Source: Desulfobacterales bacterium (GTDB taxonomy: Bacteria; Desulfobacterota; Desulfobacteria; Desulfobacterales; JAIPEE01). Taken from it: a stretch of DNA of 59,101 nt. The notes below the pieces were generated by a model. That model did not search any database. It was not told the origin of the DNA and worked only from the letters and a program-made list of their open reading frames with translations. The stretch spans positions 1 to 59,101 of the forward strand of contig JAIPEE010000024.1 in the NCBI GenBank assembly GCA_021737275.1. The letters run 5' to 3'. Of this stretch, positions 9,585 through 16,766 are shown piece by piece. The first letter of the stretch is position 1. Each line of letters starts with the position of its first letter. A program made the position numbers and the translations under genes.

Positions 9585-10118
9585 TTATGTTGTGGTTTCA
9601 TATTCGCAGACCTTTTCTTTGGCGGTAAAACCAATTTTTTTCTTTGGATTTTTATCATTTGCCAGTAGCTGATCAAGCGTCTCAAAAACGATGTGGAAAC
9701 GGTCCTCGGTAATTTGCTTTAATTCCATGAGCTCTCTTCTAAGATCTTTATTGTCCAGGAGAGCCTGCCTGAGTTTTGTGAATGTTCTCATTATCCGGAT
9801 ATTAACCTGTATGGCGCGTTCACAATTTAAGACAGAAGACAGCATCAATACGCCATGCTCTGTGAATGCCATTGGGGCATATCTTGTGCCGCCCCAACTT
9901 GAGGTGCCATTTTGGCACCTCAAGTTGTTATATTCTTCGGTACTCAGTTCAAACATAAAATCAGGAGGAAACCGGTCGATGTTTCTCCGAACCGCTCGTT
10001 TTAATTGTTTTGTGTCAACACCGTAAAGCTCAGCCAGATCCATATCAAACATAACTTTAATATTTCTGATAAGGTAGATCTTATTTACGATTCTTTCTAT
10101 GGGGACAATATCTTCCAT
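9585..10118 (-). CDS. ORF6N-domain DNA-binding protein
   Basis: A 177-residue protein with an ORF6N domain (about residues 8-95: IYLIRNIKVMFDMDLAELYG, RFPPDFMFELS, SSWGGTRY, AFTEHGVLMLSSVL) and a helical C-terminus likely to form a coiled coil. ORF6N relatives occur in phage antirepressor/KilA-N proteins and as solitary chromosomal genes; DNA binding is the accepted role, but targets are not known. The codons for LRCQNGTSSWG form a perfect palindrome (reported separately), which may be its own binding site. It flanks the restriction/toxin island and is monocistronic as far as can be seen. Confidence 0.85.
   Translation of the reverse strand: MEDIVPIERIVNKIYLIRNIKVMFDMDLAELYGVDTKQLKRAVRRNIDRFPPDFMFELSTEEYNNLRCQNGTSSWGGTRYAPMAFTEHGVLMLSSVLNCERAIQVNIRIMRTFTKLRQALLDNKDLRRELMELKQITEDRFHIVFETLDQLLANDKNPKKKIGFTAKEKVCEYETTT
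9895..9927. repeat. Perfect 33-bp palindrome inside the ORF6N gene
   Basis: Arms CAACTTGAGGTGCCA (9895-9909) and TGGCACCTCAAGTTG (9913-9927) are exact reverse complements separated by TTT. It lies wholly within coding sequence. Possible roles: an operator for the protein itself, a transcription roadblock, or a strong mRNA hairpin. Confidence 0.9.
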
Positions 10119-10340
10119 GCTGCTCTCATGATTATTTGGTGATAATATTGATTGTTTTTTTTAGTTTTTACGCTATCGGGTAAAATTTAATATCATAAAT
10201 CTTATTGAAATAACAGGATATATTTATAAAAATTGCGATTTCAATTTATTTCCGGCAGGATGATAAAAAAGGACCGAAAGAAAATAGAGGCTGTTGTCGC
10301 CGGGCAATTTTTACGCGGATAAGGGAAAATTGTAAGCGGG

Positions 10341-10466
10341 TATAATAGGCATGAGAATCAAACCTTGAATTGTGAAAATTAGTTATTCTCATTCATTTAA
10401 TCACAGTTCAAGGTTTGACACCACACCTTCTCCGCTAAACCAGCCTGGTAAATCAGCGGTTTTTTT
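10341..10466 (+). ncRNA. Candidate small RNA with hairpin and terminator
   Basis: A perfect -10 box TATAAT (10341-10346, weak -35) on the plus strand is followed by a long inverted repeat, TCAAACCTTGAATTGTGA at 10358-10375 pairing with 10401-10418 (17 of 18 bases). A rho-independent terminator then follows: CCGCT 10432-10436, AGCGG 10455-10459, seven Ts at 10460-10466. A transcript from about 10353 would be about 115 nt. A second, competing pair TGAGAAT (10352-10358) / ATTCTCA (10385-10391) could give an alternative fold. Both flanking genes are on the minus strand, so this is not their terminator by orientation. Expression is inferred, not shown. Confidence 0.5.
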
Positions 10467-10467
10467 G

Positions 10468-11280
10468 TCAAATTTCCGTCAAGCGGAATGAATCAGAATA
10501 TAAAATAGGCGCGCCGTTTGCTTTCTCTTGCCAAACAATTTCTCGGTGTGCAGCATCATATACGGATCGTTCGGCAGGAAAATGCTTACAGATTTGACTT
10601 ATGATTTTTTCTTCGTCGGGTGAAAGAAGCTTGGTGTTAATGATATCGGCATTTATTATTTCATCTACAAGGTCTTTGTAATTATTCAACTGTGGTCCAT
10701 ATGGCAATGCAGCATATTGAGCCCCTGTCATGCTCCTGCCAATGATCCTGAAAGCCTGCATGTCTGCATACCAAATATACTTTGCAAGAAAGAGCATTTT
10801 ATCGTCTTCTTTCAGAAGAATTTTGCCAAGGATTTCCTCAAACTTATTAGCTACAAGTTTTATACGGGATGTCGAAAATGTTCGATTCCCCGAATAAAGA
10901 TCTTCGGTATAATCGCTTTGTAATTGCCTACGCAAAGCCTCGTCCATTGCTGGTGTCTGAATTGCACCGGTTTCCCAACGTTTAATGCTTGCAATACCGA
11001 TCTTGAGTTTTTCAGCGAGCCCTTTCTGGGTAAGCCCTTTTTCTTTTCTTAAATTTTTAATTTCTTCGCTCGTCAACCAGCCCTTATGTTTCCGATATTC
11101 ATCGGCAATCGTTTTTTGTAATTCTCCAGTTTGTTCTATTGTAGCAGCCTCAAGGCCGCAATTTTTGCATACATAAAGTGTAGTTTCATATTGCAGATCC
11201 ACGCCTTTAAAAGGGGTGGTTTTGATAACTTTTGTAAGGGCCATTTCGCCATGACCTTTGGGACACTTTTTAGCAGCCAT
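10468..11280 (-). CDS. Antitoxin: zinc finger, HTH and Panacea domain
   Basis: Three modules can be read. An MqsA/YgiT-type zinc ribbon covers residues 1-45 (Cys6, His10 and CKNC at 38-41). A Xre-like HTH lies at about 73-107 (LTQKGLAEKLKIGIASIKRWE). A Panacea (SocA/DUF4065) domain lies at about 150-250 (LFLAKYIWYADMQAF, ALPYGPQLNNYKDLV). Panacea domains act as antitoxins against diverse translation-blocking toxins, and the HTH part would repress the operon. The start at 11280 is chosen over 11286 and the longer frame to 11346 because AGGAGG sits 9 bases upstream. The upstream toxin gene overlaps it by 11 bp, the usual coupling for toxin-antitoxin pairs. Confidence 0.82.
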   Translation of the reverse strand: MAAKKCPKGHGEMALTKVIKTTPFKGVDLQYETTLYVCKNCGLEAATIEQTGELQKTIADEYRKHKGWLTSEEIKNLRKEKGLTQKGLAEKLKIGIASIKRWETGAIQTPAMDEALRRQLQSDYTEDLYSGNRTFSTSRIKLVANKFEEILGKILLKEDDKMLFLAKYIWYADMQAFRIIGRSMTGAQYAALPYGPQLNNYKDLVDEIINADIINTKLLSPDEEKIISQICKHFPAERSVYDAAHREIVWQEKANGAPILYSDSFRLTEI

Positions 11281-11653
11281 TTTCATTTTCCTCCTTTTTG
11301 TCTCTGTCCTGGTGCAAAGAGACAAGCCAAAGCTCACTTTCAACAATCGCGAACTTTAGATAAACCCGGCATTTAAAGCGTTTGCTTTCGATTTTAAATG
11401 CAAACAGGTCAAGCCCTGTAATTTCTTGCTCATATGATTTCTCAGGTGGTCGTTTTCCAGCATAATGACTTGGGGAAATCTCATTTAACAGTTCAGAAAG
11501 CACATCCAGCAATTCAAGATCGATGGCATAATCAAGTTCAATGGCGTCACATGCAACCGCATCCGGTTTTATAATACTAACAAAGCCTTCCGACACAGCA
11601 TGCCGCGCTTCTATAATTTTTCCGTAGAGTTCTTTGTGTGATGGTCTGTTCAT
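11270..11653 (-). CDS. Putative toxin paired with the Panacea antitoxin
   Basis: A 127-residue protein without strong family recognition. The second half (FAFKIESKRFKCRVYLKFAIVESELWLVSLHQDRDKKEEN) has the beta-strand pattern and short charged tail of RelE/HigB-like mRNA interferases, and the gene position (immediately upstream of, and overlapping, a zinc-finger/HTH antitoxin) is what MqsR/HigB-type toxins show. Toxin activity is therefore inferred mainly from context. It starts 38 bp after hsdM, and a 14-bp perfect palindrome sits between a -35-like TTGACA and the start codon, suggesting a private promoter repressed by the antitoxin. Confidence 0.65.
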   Translation of the reverse strand: MNRPSHKELYGKIIEARHAVSEGFVSIIKPDAVACDAIELDYAIDLELLDVLSELLNEISPSHYAGKRPPEKSYEQEITGLDLFAFKIESKRFKCRVYLKFAIVESELWLVSLHQDRDKKEENENGC

Positions 11654-11660
11654 AACTATG

Positions 11661-11674
11661 GTATCAATTGATAC
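11661..11674. promoter_or_regulatory. Palindromic operator of the toxin-antitoxin pair
   Basis: GTATCAATTGATAC is a perfect 14-bp palindrome 8 bases before the toxin start. On the minus strand it directly follows TTGACA (11682-11677), so a bound repressor would sit between -35 and -10. The likely ligand is the HTH domain of the antitoxin. The -10 box itself (ATAGTT) is weak. Confidence 0.6.
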
Positions 11675-11691
11675 TTTGTCAAGTGTTTTAT

Positions 11692-13188
11692 TTAAATATC
11701 CATAATACCTTCTTCGCCAAGATCTTCTGAAATTAATCGAAACTGTTCAAGGGCCGCTTCAAGATCAACAACGATTTCCCGCGCAAGGATGCCGGGGTCA
11801 GGAAGGTTGTCGGATTCTTCGAGGCTTTCATCCTTGAGCCAGAAAAGGTCAAGACTGGCTTTGTCCCGGTTTATGAGTTCTTCATAATCATAGGCACGCC
11901 AGCGGCCGTCAGGTGTTTTATCGGACCATGTCGGTTTTCGGTTATGTCTGTTTTTGGGATTATAGCATTTGACAAAATCATCAAGATCTTCACGCTTCAG
12001 GGGATTTGTTTTGAGTGTAAAGTGAATATTTGTGCGAAGGTCATAAATCCAGAGTTTTTTTGTCCATGGTTTTTCAGATGCTGCTTTTCGATCAAAGAAT
12101 AGAACGTTCGCCTTGACGCCCTGGGCATAAAACAGACCCGTTGGAAGGCGGAGTAGTGTGTGGACATCGCATTCCTGAAGCAGTTGCCGCCGAATGTTTT
12201 CACCGGCACCACCTTCAAATAAAACGTTGTCAGGAACAACAATTGCTGCACGACCGTTTAGATTAAGCAGTGTCCTGACATGCTGTACAAAGTTAAGCTG
12301 TTTGTTTGAGGTGGTAGACCAGAAGTCTTCACGTTCTACAATATCTTTTTCTTTTGATACTTTGCCGTTTTCTGCGACGATGGTTGTACTGCTTTTTTTC
12401 CCGAAAGGCGGATTCGTCAAGACAACATTAAACCGGCTGCTCGGATCTGCGGCAAGGGAATCGGCTACGGTGATCGGCAGATTTTCATCACTGCCGATGC
12501 CGTGCAGCATCAAATTCATTGCACACAGGCGTGCGGTACTTTGCACCAGTTCCCATCCCCTAAATTTTTTTTCTTTAAGTTGTCTTTTCTCAGGCGTTGT
12601 CATGTTTGGGTATTTATTAACAAGATAGTCATGGGCCGCAAGGATAAAGCCCCCGGTCCCGCAGGCAGGGTCGCATATGGTATCACCGGGTTTTGGATCA
12701 ATCACATCAACTATGGCACGAATCAACGGCCTGGGCGTAAAATATTGACCGGCACCGGTTTTTGTATCCTGAGCATTTTTTTCAAGCAGACCTTCATAGG
12801 CATCGCCTTTAACATCAGCGCTCATTACCGTCCAGTTTTCCTTACCGATCAGGTCAACGATAAGACGCCGCAATTTGACCGGGTCCTGAAATTTGTTCTG
12901 GGATTTCATAAAAATCAACCCGAGCAACCCTTTTTCTTTTCCCAGATTTTCCAGAACATGCCGATAATGGTCAAACAGTTCAGCCCCATCCTTTTTTAGC
13001 AAGCTGGGCCAGTCATAGCCTTTTGGCACGATGCTTTTTTGTTTATAGGGCGGCTTTAACCGCTCATCCGCCATCTTCAGAAAGAGCAGATATGTCAGCT
13101 GCTCCACATAATCGCCGTAACTCATCCCGTCATCACGCAGGACATTACAATAGTTCCATAACTTTTGAACAATTTCAGCAGGACTCAT
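11692..13188 (-). CDS. hsdM: Type I restriction-modification methyltransferase subunit HsdM
   Basis: A 498-residue N6-adenine methyltransferase. An N-terminal helical HsdM_N domain (1-130, LWNYCNVLRDDGMSYGDYVEQLTYLLFLKMADE) precedes the SAM-binding motif DPACGTGGF at 173-181 and the catalytic motif NPPF at 259-262. It forms the M2S methylase with HsdS and, with HsdR, the restriction complex. Unusually, it is separated from hsdR-hsdS by an abiE toxin-antitoxin pair (gap 178 bp to abiEii), although all genes point the same way. AAGGGA precedes the ATG. Confidence 0.95.
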   Translation of the reverse strand: MSPAEIVQKLWNYCNVLRDDGMSYGDYVEQLTYLLFLKMADERLKPPYKQKSIVPKGYDWPSLLKKDGAELFDHYRHVLENLGKEKGLLGLIFMKSQNKFQDPVKLRRLIVDLIGKENWTVMSADVKGDAYEGLLEKNAQDTKTGAGQYFTPRPLIRAIVDVIDPKPGDTICDPACGTGGFILAAHDYLVNKYPNMTTPEKRQLKEKKFRGWELVQSTARLCAMNLMLHGIGSDENLPITVADSLAADPSSRFNVVLTNPPFGKKSSTTIVAENGKVSKEKDIVEREDFWSTTSNKQLNFVQHVRTLLNLNGRAAIVVPDNVLFEGGAGENIRRQLLQECDVHTLLRLPTGLFYAQGVKANVLFFDRKAASEKPWTKKLWIYDLRTNIHFTLKTNPLKREDLDDFVKCYNPKNRHNRKPTWSDKTPDGRWRAYDYEELINRDKASLDLFWLKDESLEESDNLPDPGILAREIVVDLEAALEQFRLISEDLGEEGIMDI

Positions 13189-13239
13189 AATTTTCCCTTA
13201 CATCAAATTTGTTTAATATATTGTGTGCTTAGAAGTTCA

Positions 13240-13385
13240 GGTATTAATCGAATCATTACATACAGAATATATTTTTTATCGAGTTGAAATATTTTTAGTA
13301 CCATTTTCGGTGAACCTTTCAGTGAACCTCTCGGTGAACTTTTCCCCGGCGTTTTCGCCAGCGTTTTCACCGGCGTTTTGCCGTT
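13240..13385 (-). pseudogene. Low-complexity remnant, AlbA/RecG-like regulator tail
   Basis: In the frame shifted from abiEii, the minus strand reads QNAGENAGENAGEKF and then TERFTERFTENGTK before stopping. Such ENAGENAGE/FTE repeats are typical linkers before the winged helix of AlbA_2-type (AAA_4) ATP-binding regulators. At DNA level it is two short tandem repeats (GTGAAC units at 13310-13340 and GCGTTTTC units at 13350-13380). The abiEii reading frame ends inside this repeat, suggesting that a deletion joined abiEii to the tail of a lost gene. The rest of the interval to hsdM shows no gene. Confidence 0.4.
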
Positions 13386-14398
13386 GGCTTTAATGATGCG
13401 CCACCGGTATTACGGGTTAATGTTGGCGCGGATATTGGTGCTGCCGGTGTAAGCTCAACAATATACCTTGCCACAAAAGACGTATTTGTAATCTCCGCGG
13501 CCTGAATTCGATCAACCCGGTATGATCTGTGTTCATTTGTTTTATGCTTTACTGCAAACAGGAGAATGTTTCCTGCACTCGAACGGCGTAATGAATATGG
13601 CTCGATAAGGCGAGTGTTGCCTTTATAGTGCAGGTTTACACAAAGCCTGTTTGCTGCAGCAAAACGAATTTTTTCAAGTGGCGCTTCTGTATGCCATGCC
13701 TGGGCCATTGATGGTGGCCGCCATGTTTCATCAATTGCTTCCCGTCCATAAGATATGGAATGCATAACAGCTTTCCGGCCGATGCCATGCAACCAATCCA
13801 TTACTTCTGGAAGTTCTGTCCAAAACTGTTTGAATGAGGGCAATGCAGGTAACTGATGGGCAAGCATGTTTTCCCATTCAACTTCTATCTCTTCCCGCTC
13901 AGGCCGGTTCCTGAATGTTTCCATTGTGGGAACGGAAATATTTTTGAATGCGCACTTTTTCTGAAGTGTGCTTAAAATAGTATTTTGGCTGGCTGTTAAT
14001 TCATCATGCCGATACAAATGAACAACATCATACAGATCTCTTGGACGCTCCCGCTCTGCCAGTGCTCTGATTTTTTCTGCAAAGACTTCTTCAAAGCAAT
14101 AGCTTTTTATTTGAATGCCTTCAACCGGGCAATCTGAATATGGATGATGAACACCTCTTACTACAGGGTCCAGTACCAAAATTTCATCCAAAGTTAAATC
14201 CAGATCTTCAGAAAAACGATAGGTTTCAAAGTAGCATTTCTTTAAACATGTACCACCCTTAAAGACCCAGTCTTTCCCTAACTCAGCATGGTTGAATATG
14301 CCTGCAAGTACCCACCCGAGCACATAGTCTTTTTCAATAACATTTGCCCTGAGCCCGAACTCCCTTGAAAACGCCATTATGTCAGACTTGTCAATCAA
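13367..14398 (-). CDS. abiEii: AbiEii-type nucleotidyltransferase toxin
   Basis: A 343-residue AbiEii/AbiGii family toxin. The nucleotidyltransferase core shows GGTCLKK at 48-54 and RFSEDLD at 61-67 (acidic pair for metal/NTP), followed by FAEKIRALAERERPRDLYDV, a family-specific C-terminal motif. Related toxins (AbiEii, MenT) add nucleotides to tRNA acceptor ends and arrest growth. It overlaps its cognate antitoxin gene by 8 bp (type IV-style AbiE pair, abortive phage immunity). The extreme C-terminus (residues after about 320) reads into a low-complexity repeat and is probably not ancestral. Confidence 0.92.
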   Translation of the reverse strand: MIDKSDIMAFSREFGLRANVIEKDYVLGWVLAGIFNHAELGKDWVFKGGTCLKKCYFETYRFSEDLDLTLDEILVLDPVVRGVHHPYSDCPVEGIQIKSYCFEEVFAEKIRALAERERPRDLYDVVHLYRHDELTASQNTILSTLQKKCAFKNISVPTMETFRNRPEREEIEVEWENMLAHQLPALPSFKQFWTELPEVMDWLHGIGRKAVMHSISYGREAIDETWRPPSMAQAWHTEAPLEKIRFAAANRLCVNLHYKGNTRLIEPYSLRRSSAGNILLFAVKHKTNEHRSYRVDRIQAAEITNTSFVARYIVELTPAAPISAPTLTRNTGGASLKPTAKRR

Positions 14399-15206
14399 CA
14401 GATGCCATCCTTTTCCAGTTTTCCGGAACCCACAGCCGCCAGCGAGTAATCAGTTTATCATTCGTTAGTTTCGGATCAAGCTTTGTGTTTCCTGCTGTCA
14501 GTTTTAACCGGCATTGTTCAATAATTTTCGCTTCTCCCGGTGCAAGCTTTTCAAGTAAAAATCCAAGACGTTTAAAAACTGCGCCATTTTCCAACTGAAC
14601 GCCGTATTCAATAAGTTGTTCCAGATTCTTCTTTTCAGATCGTAAATAGTTAACGAGCATATTCTTTACAGATCGTATGCCACCGCCGAAATAAGGATCA
14701 ACCAGCATATCCAGTATTGTGCGCGTAGGGTCGGACACGGATAATTTGACCTGTCCTCTCCATACAGGCTTAAGCCCGAACATGGCTTTTTCAGATACTG
14801 TGCGCAGCATAAATGCCGTGCCTTTAATATCAGGTCTTCGATCTCTCGGCTTTTGAGTTGTCATGACCATAATCGTGCTGAAAATCTGCTCAGTCAGATC
14901 AAAATATTCAGCCGCGCTCCAACCGCCAATATAACAGGGTGAAAAAAGGCGATCGGCGATCAGCCATGGATCTTCAAGCGGGATATCAGCTGTTATGGAT
15001 TCCAACGGAACAGACACATAAAGTCCACGGCGGATGCGGGACATCCAACCCTTTTTTGACCATCTGGAAAGCATTTTAGAGGCATCCGTGGCGGAAACAT
15101 TTAAAATTCCGGCCACCTCATCAACAGATGCCGTGCCTTTTGTGCTGCGAATAATCGCAGCCATTCTCCCGCGGTCAGTTTTTCCGATGCCTGTCAGTTT
15201 ATCCAT
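14391..15206 (-). CDS. abiEi: AbiEi-type antitoxin and autorepressor
   Basis: A 271-residue AbiEi family antitoxin. The N-terminal winged helix (about 15-70 from this start: GTASVDEVAGILNVSATDAS, SRIRRGLYVSVP) binds the operon promoter in studied homologues, and the C-terminal domain neutralises AbiEii. The open frame extends to 15260, but I place the start at ATG 15206. A -35-like TTGACA at 15280-15275 and a TATGAT/TGATAA box near 15265 would make translation from 15260 start inside the promoter. Two copies of a 21-bp repeat bracket that promoter. It overlaps abiEii by 8 bp and follows hsdS by about 130 bp. Confidence 0.9.
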   Translation of the reverse strand: MDKLTGIGKTDRGRMAAIIRSTKGTASVDEVAGILNVSATDASKMLSRWSKKGWMSRIRRGLYVSVPLESITADIPLEDPWLIADRLFSPCYIGGWSAAEYFDLTEQIFSTIMVMTTQKPRDRRPDIKGTAFMLRTVSEKAMFGLKPVWRGQVKLSVSDPTRTILDMLVDPYFGGGIRSVKNMLVNYLRSEKKNLEQLIEYGVQLENGAVFKRLGFLLEKLAPGEAKIIEQCRLKLTAGNTKLDPKLTNDKLITRWRLWVPENWKRMASVD

Positions 15207-15223
15207 AATATATTCAAAGCGTA

Positions 15224-15244
15224 ATAATTCATCTATTAATTGAA
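15224..15244. promoter_or_regulatory. abiE operator, downstream copy
   Basis: First copy of ATTCATC[T/G]ATTAATTGAA preceded by ATA, partly palindromic (TTCA...TGAA). It lies between the inferred transcription start and the abiEi start codon. It is 20/21 identical to the copy at 15298-15318, 74 bp away. Confidence 0.6.
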
Positions 15245-15297
15245 TAATTACGCTTATCATATACTGTTTTTATCTGTCAAGCTATATTATATATGTC

Positions 15298-15318
15298 ATA
15301 ATTCATCGATTAATTGAA
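15298..15318. promoter_or_regulatory. abiE operator, upstream copy
   Basis: Second copy of the 21-bp repeat, upstream of the -35 box of the abiE promoter. AbiEi homologues repress by binding paired sites and bending promoter DNA, which fits this bracketed layout. Confidence 0.6.
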
Positions 15319-15338
15319 CTTTATCGCACAGATTGTAC

Positions 15339-16766
15339 TTATGCGGATTGCTTTAGCGGGATATCTGTGGATTCATCATTATTGCCTTGGGGAACCAGTT
15401 TGCCGGAAAAGGCTTTTTTCAAGATGGATTGACGTAAGCGGTCGGAACGTATCAGATTTATTTCTACATCTCTTTCTAAAACTAAAATTTTAGAAAAATG
15501 CTCCTCAGTTACAGAAATAATTTCCACTTGTTCAGCTTTGGGGGGCACAGGTATTGGAAGGCCTGAAAATGATTCCTTGGTGAAATGTTTGATAGTACTT
15601 CCAGTAAACCACCGTTTAAGCCGCCCTGTTTGAGATAAAAATTCCAAGTAATAAACCAAAAGCTGCTCTTCGTAATCTCGATAAAATCGAACGCGATGAA
15701 GAGCTTTTTGATATTTCATATCGGATAAGCTGCCATCCCAGACAGCTGCCCTGCCAGGCTCGCCCCCCTCGCATACCAATACATCACCAGGCATAAGGCT
15801 ATATCTGTCTAATTCCGTATCTTTAAAGAACATTTCCAAGAGATCATCCGTATTAATTGTGCCCCAGCGTACGTTTATGTTCCGCAGATAAGATAATTTA
15901 TTACCTTTTCGGTGTTTTTGTCTATCCAACATCTTACCAAGTCGAATTTCAGCCAATTGATCTACCGATGCCCACAACCAACCATGAGGCAATTTTACTA
16001 AATTCTTTTGGTTAAGCGTTGAGGGGTCTCCATATTTCTTTTTCCACTTGTCATCCTTAGGAACCTTTCCTGCCTTTTTCATTTTAGCCAATTCTGTTTC
16101 TTCCCATTTTTTACGGCGCTCAGCTAAAATGCGTTCAAGAAGTTTGTCGGCCGGTTCAACATCCGGATGGTTTTTCCGCCATTCTTCTGTGAGCTTGCCT
16201 TCAACAGCGGCTTTGAGGACAGAGGCTTTGTATCGTTCGAGGTTGGCTTTTACGCGCTTGAGATTTTCAACAGCTTCATCCAGGCGGGAAAATTGTTTTT
16301 CGATTTCGGCGACAATGCGGTTTTGTTCGCCCTTTGGAGCAATAGAAAAATCGATTGTAAAAAGTATATTTGGATCAACATGGGGTATCCCAACACCCTT
16401 TGTATTGGTATTGATGAAATCATACTGTGATTGCAAAAAATAATAAAGGTAGCCATTATCAACAATATCTGACCATATTTTTGAAAGTGTAGAACCAACA
16501 TATCCGGCAACTCCTCTTCCAGTTAATCCAGACCTTGCTCCGTCCCAGACAATAAGAACATCACCCTTTGAACATTCTGGATAATTACCCGATTCAGCGT
16601 ACTCGACAGGAAGCCCTGTTTCAAAAGCTTTTATATTTATATATGGAATAGTCCTGTTTTTTGATATTTCTCCGGAATTTTTTGGTTTTTTACCTTTAAG
16701 TGTTTTACAAACATCTCCTAAAGGTGTCGATTTCCAGTTTTTAGGCAATTCCGTTTTCATTATCAC
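15339..16766 (-). CDS. hsdS: Type I restriction-modification specificity subunit HsdS
   Basis: A 475-residue specificity subunit with two target-recognition domains (about 1-140 and 250-410), each followed by a conserved helical spacer. The central one contains NRIVAEIEKQFSRLDEAVEN and KASVLKAAVEGKLTEEW, and the C-terminal one LRQSILKKAFSGKLVPQ. It selects the bipartite DNA target for HsdM and HsdR. Its start overlaps the hsdR stop by 4 bp (translational coupling). The recognition sequence cannot be predicted from the sequence alone. Confidence 0.95.
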   Translation of the reverse strand: MIMKTELPKNWKSTPLGDVCKTLKGKKPKNSGEISKNRTIPYINIKAFETGLPVEYAESGNYPECSKGDVLIVWDGARSGLTGRGVAGYVGSTLSKIWSDIVDNGYLYYFLQSQYDFINTNTKGVGIPHVDPNILFTIDFSIAPKGEQNRIVAEIEKQFSRLDEAVENLKRVKANLERYKASVLKAAVEGKLTEEWRKNHPDVEPADKLLERILAERRKKWEETELAKMKKAGKVPKDDKWKKKYGDPSTLNQKNLVKLPHGWLWASVDQLAEIRLGKMLDRQKHRKGNKLSYLRNINVRWGTINTDDLLEMFFKDTELDRYSLMPGDVLVCEGGEPGRAAVWDGSLSDMKYQKALHRVRFYRDYEEQLLVYYLEFLSQTGRLKRWFTGSTIKHFTKESFSGLPIPVPPKAEQVEIISVTEEHFSKILVLERDVEINLIRSDRLRQSILKKAFSGKLVPQGNNDESTDIPLKQSA

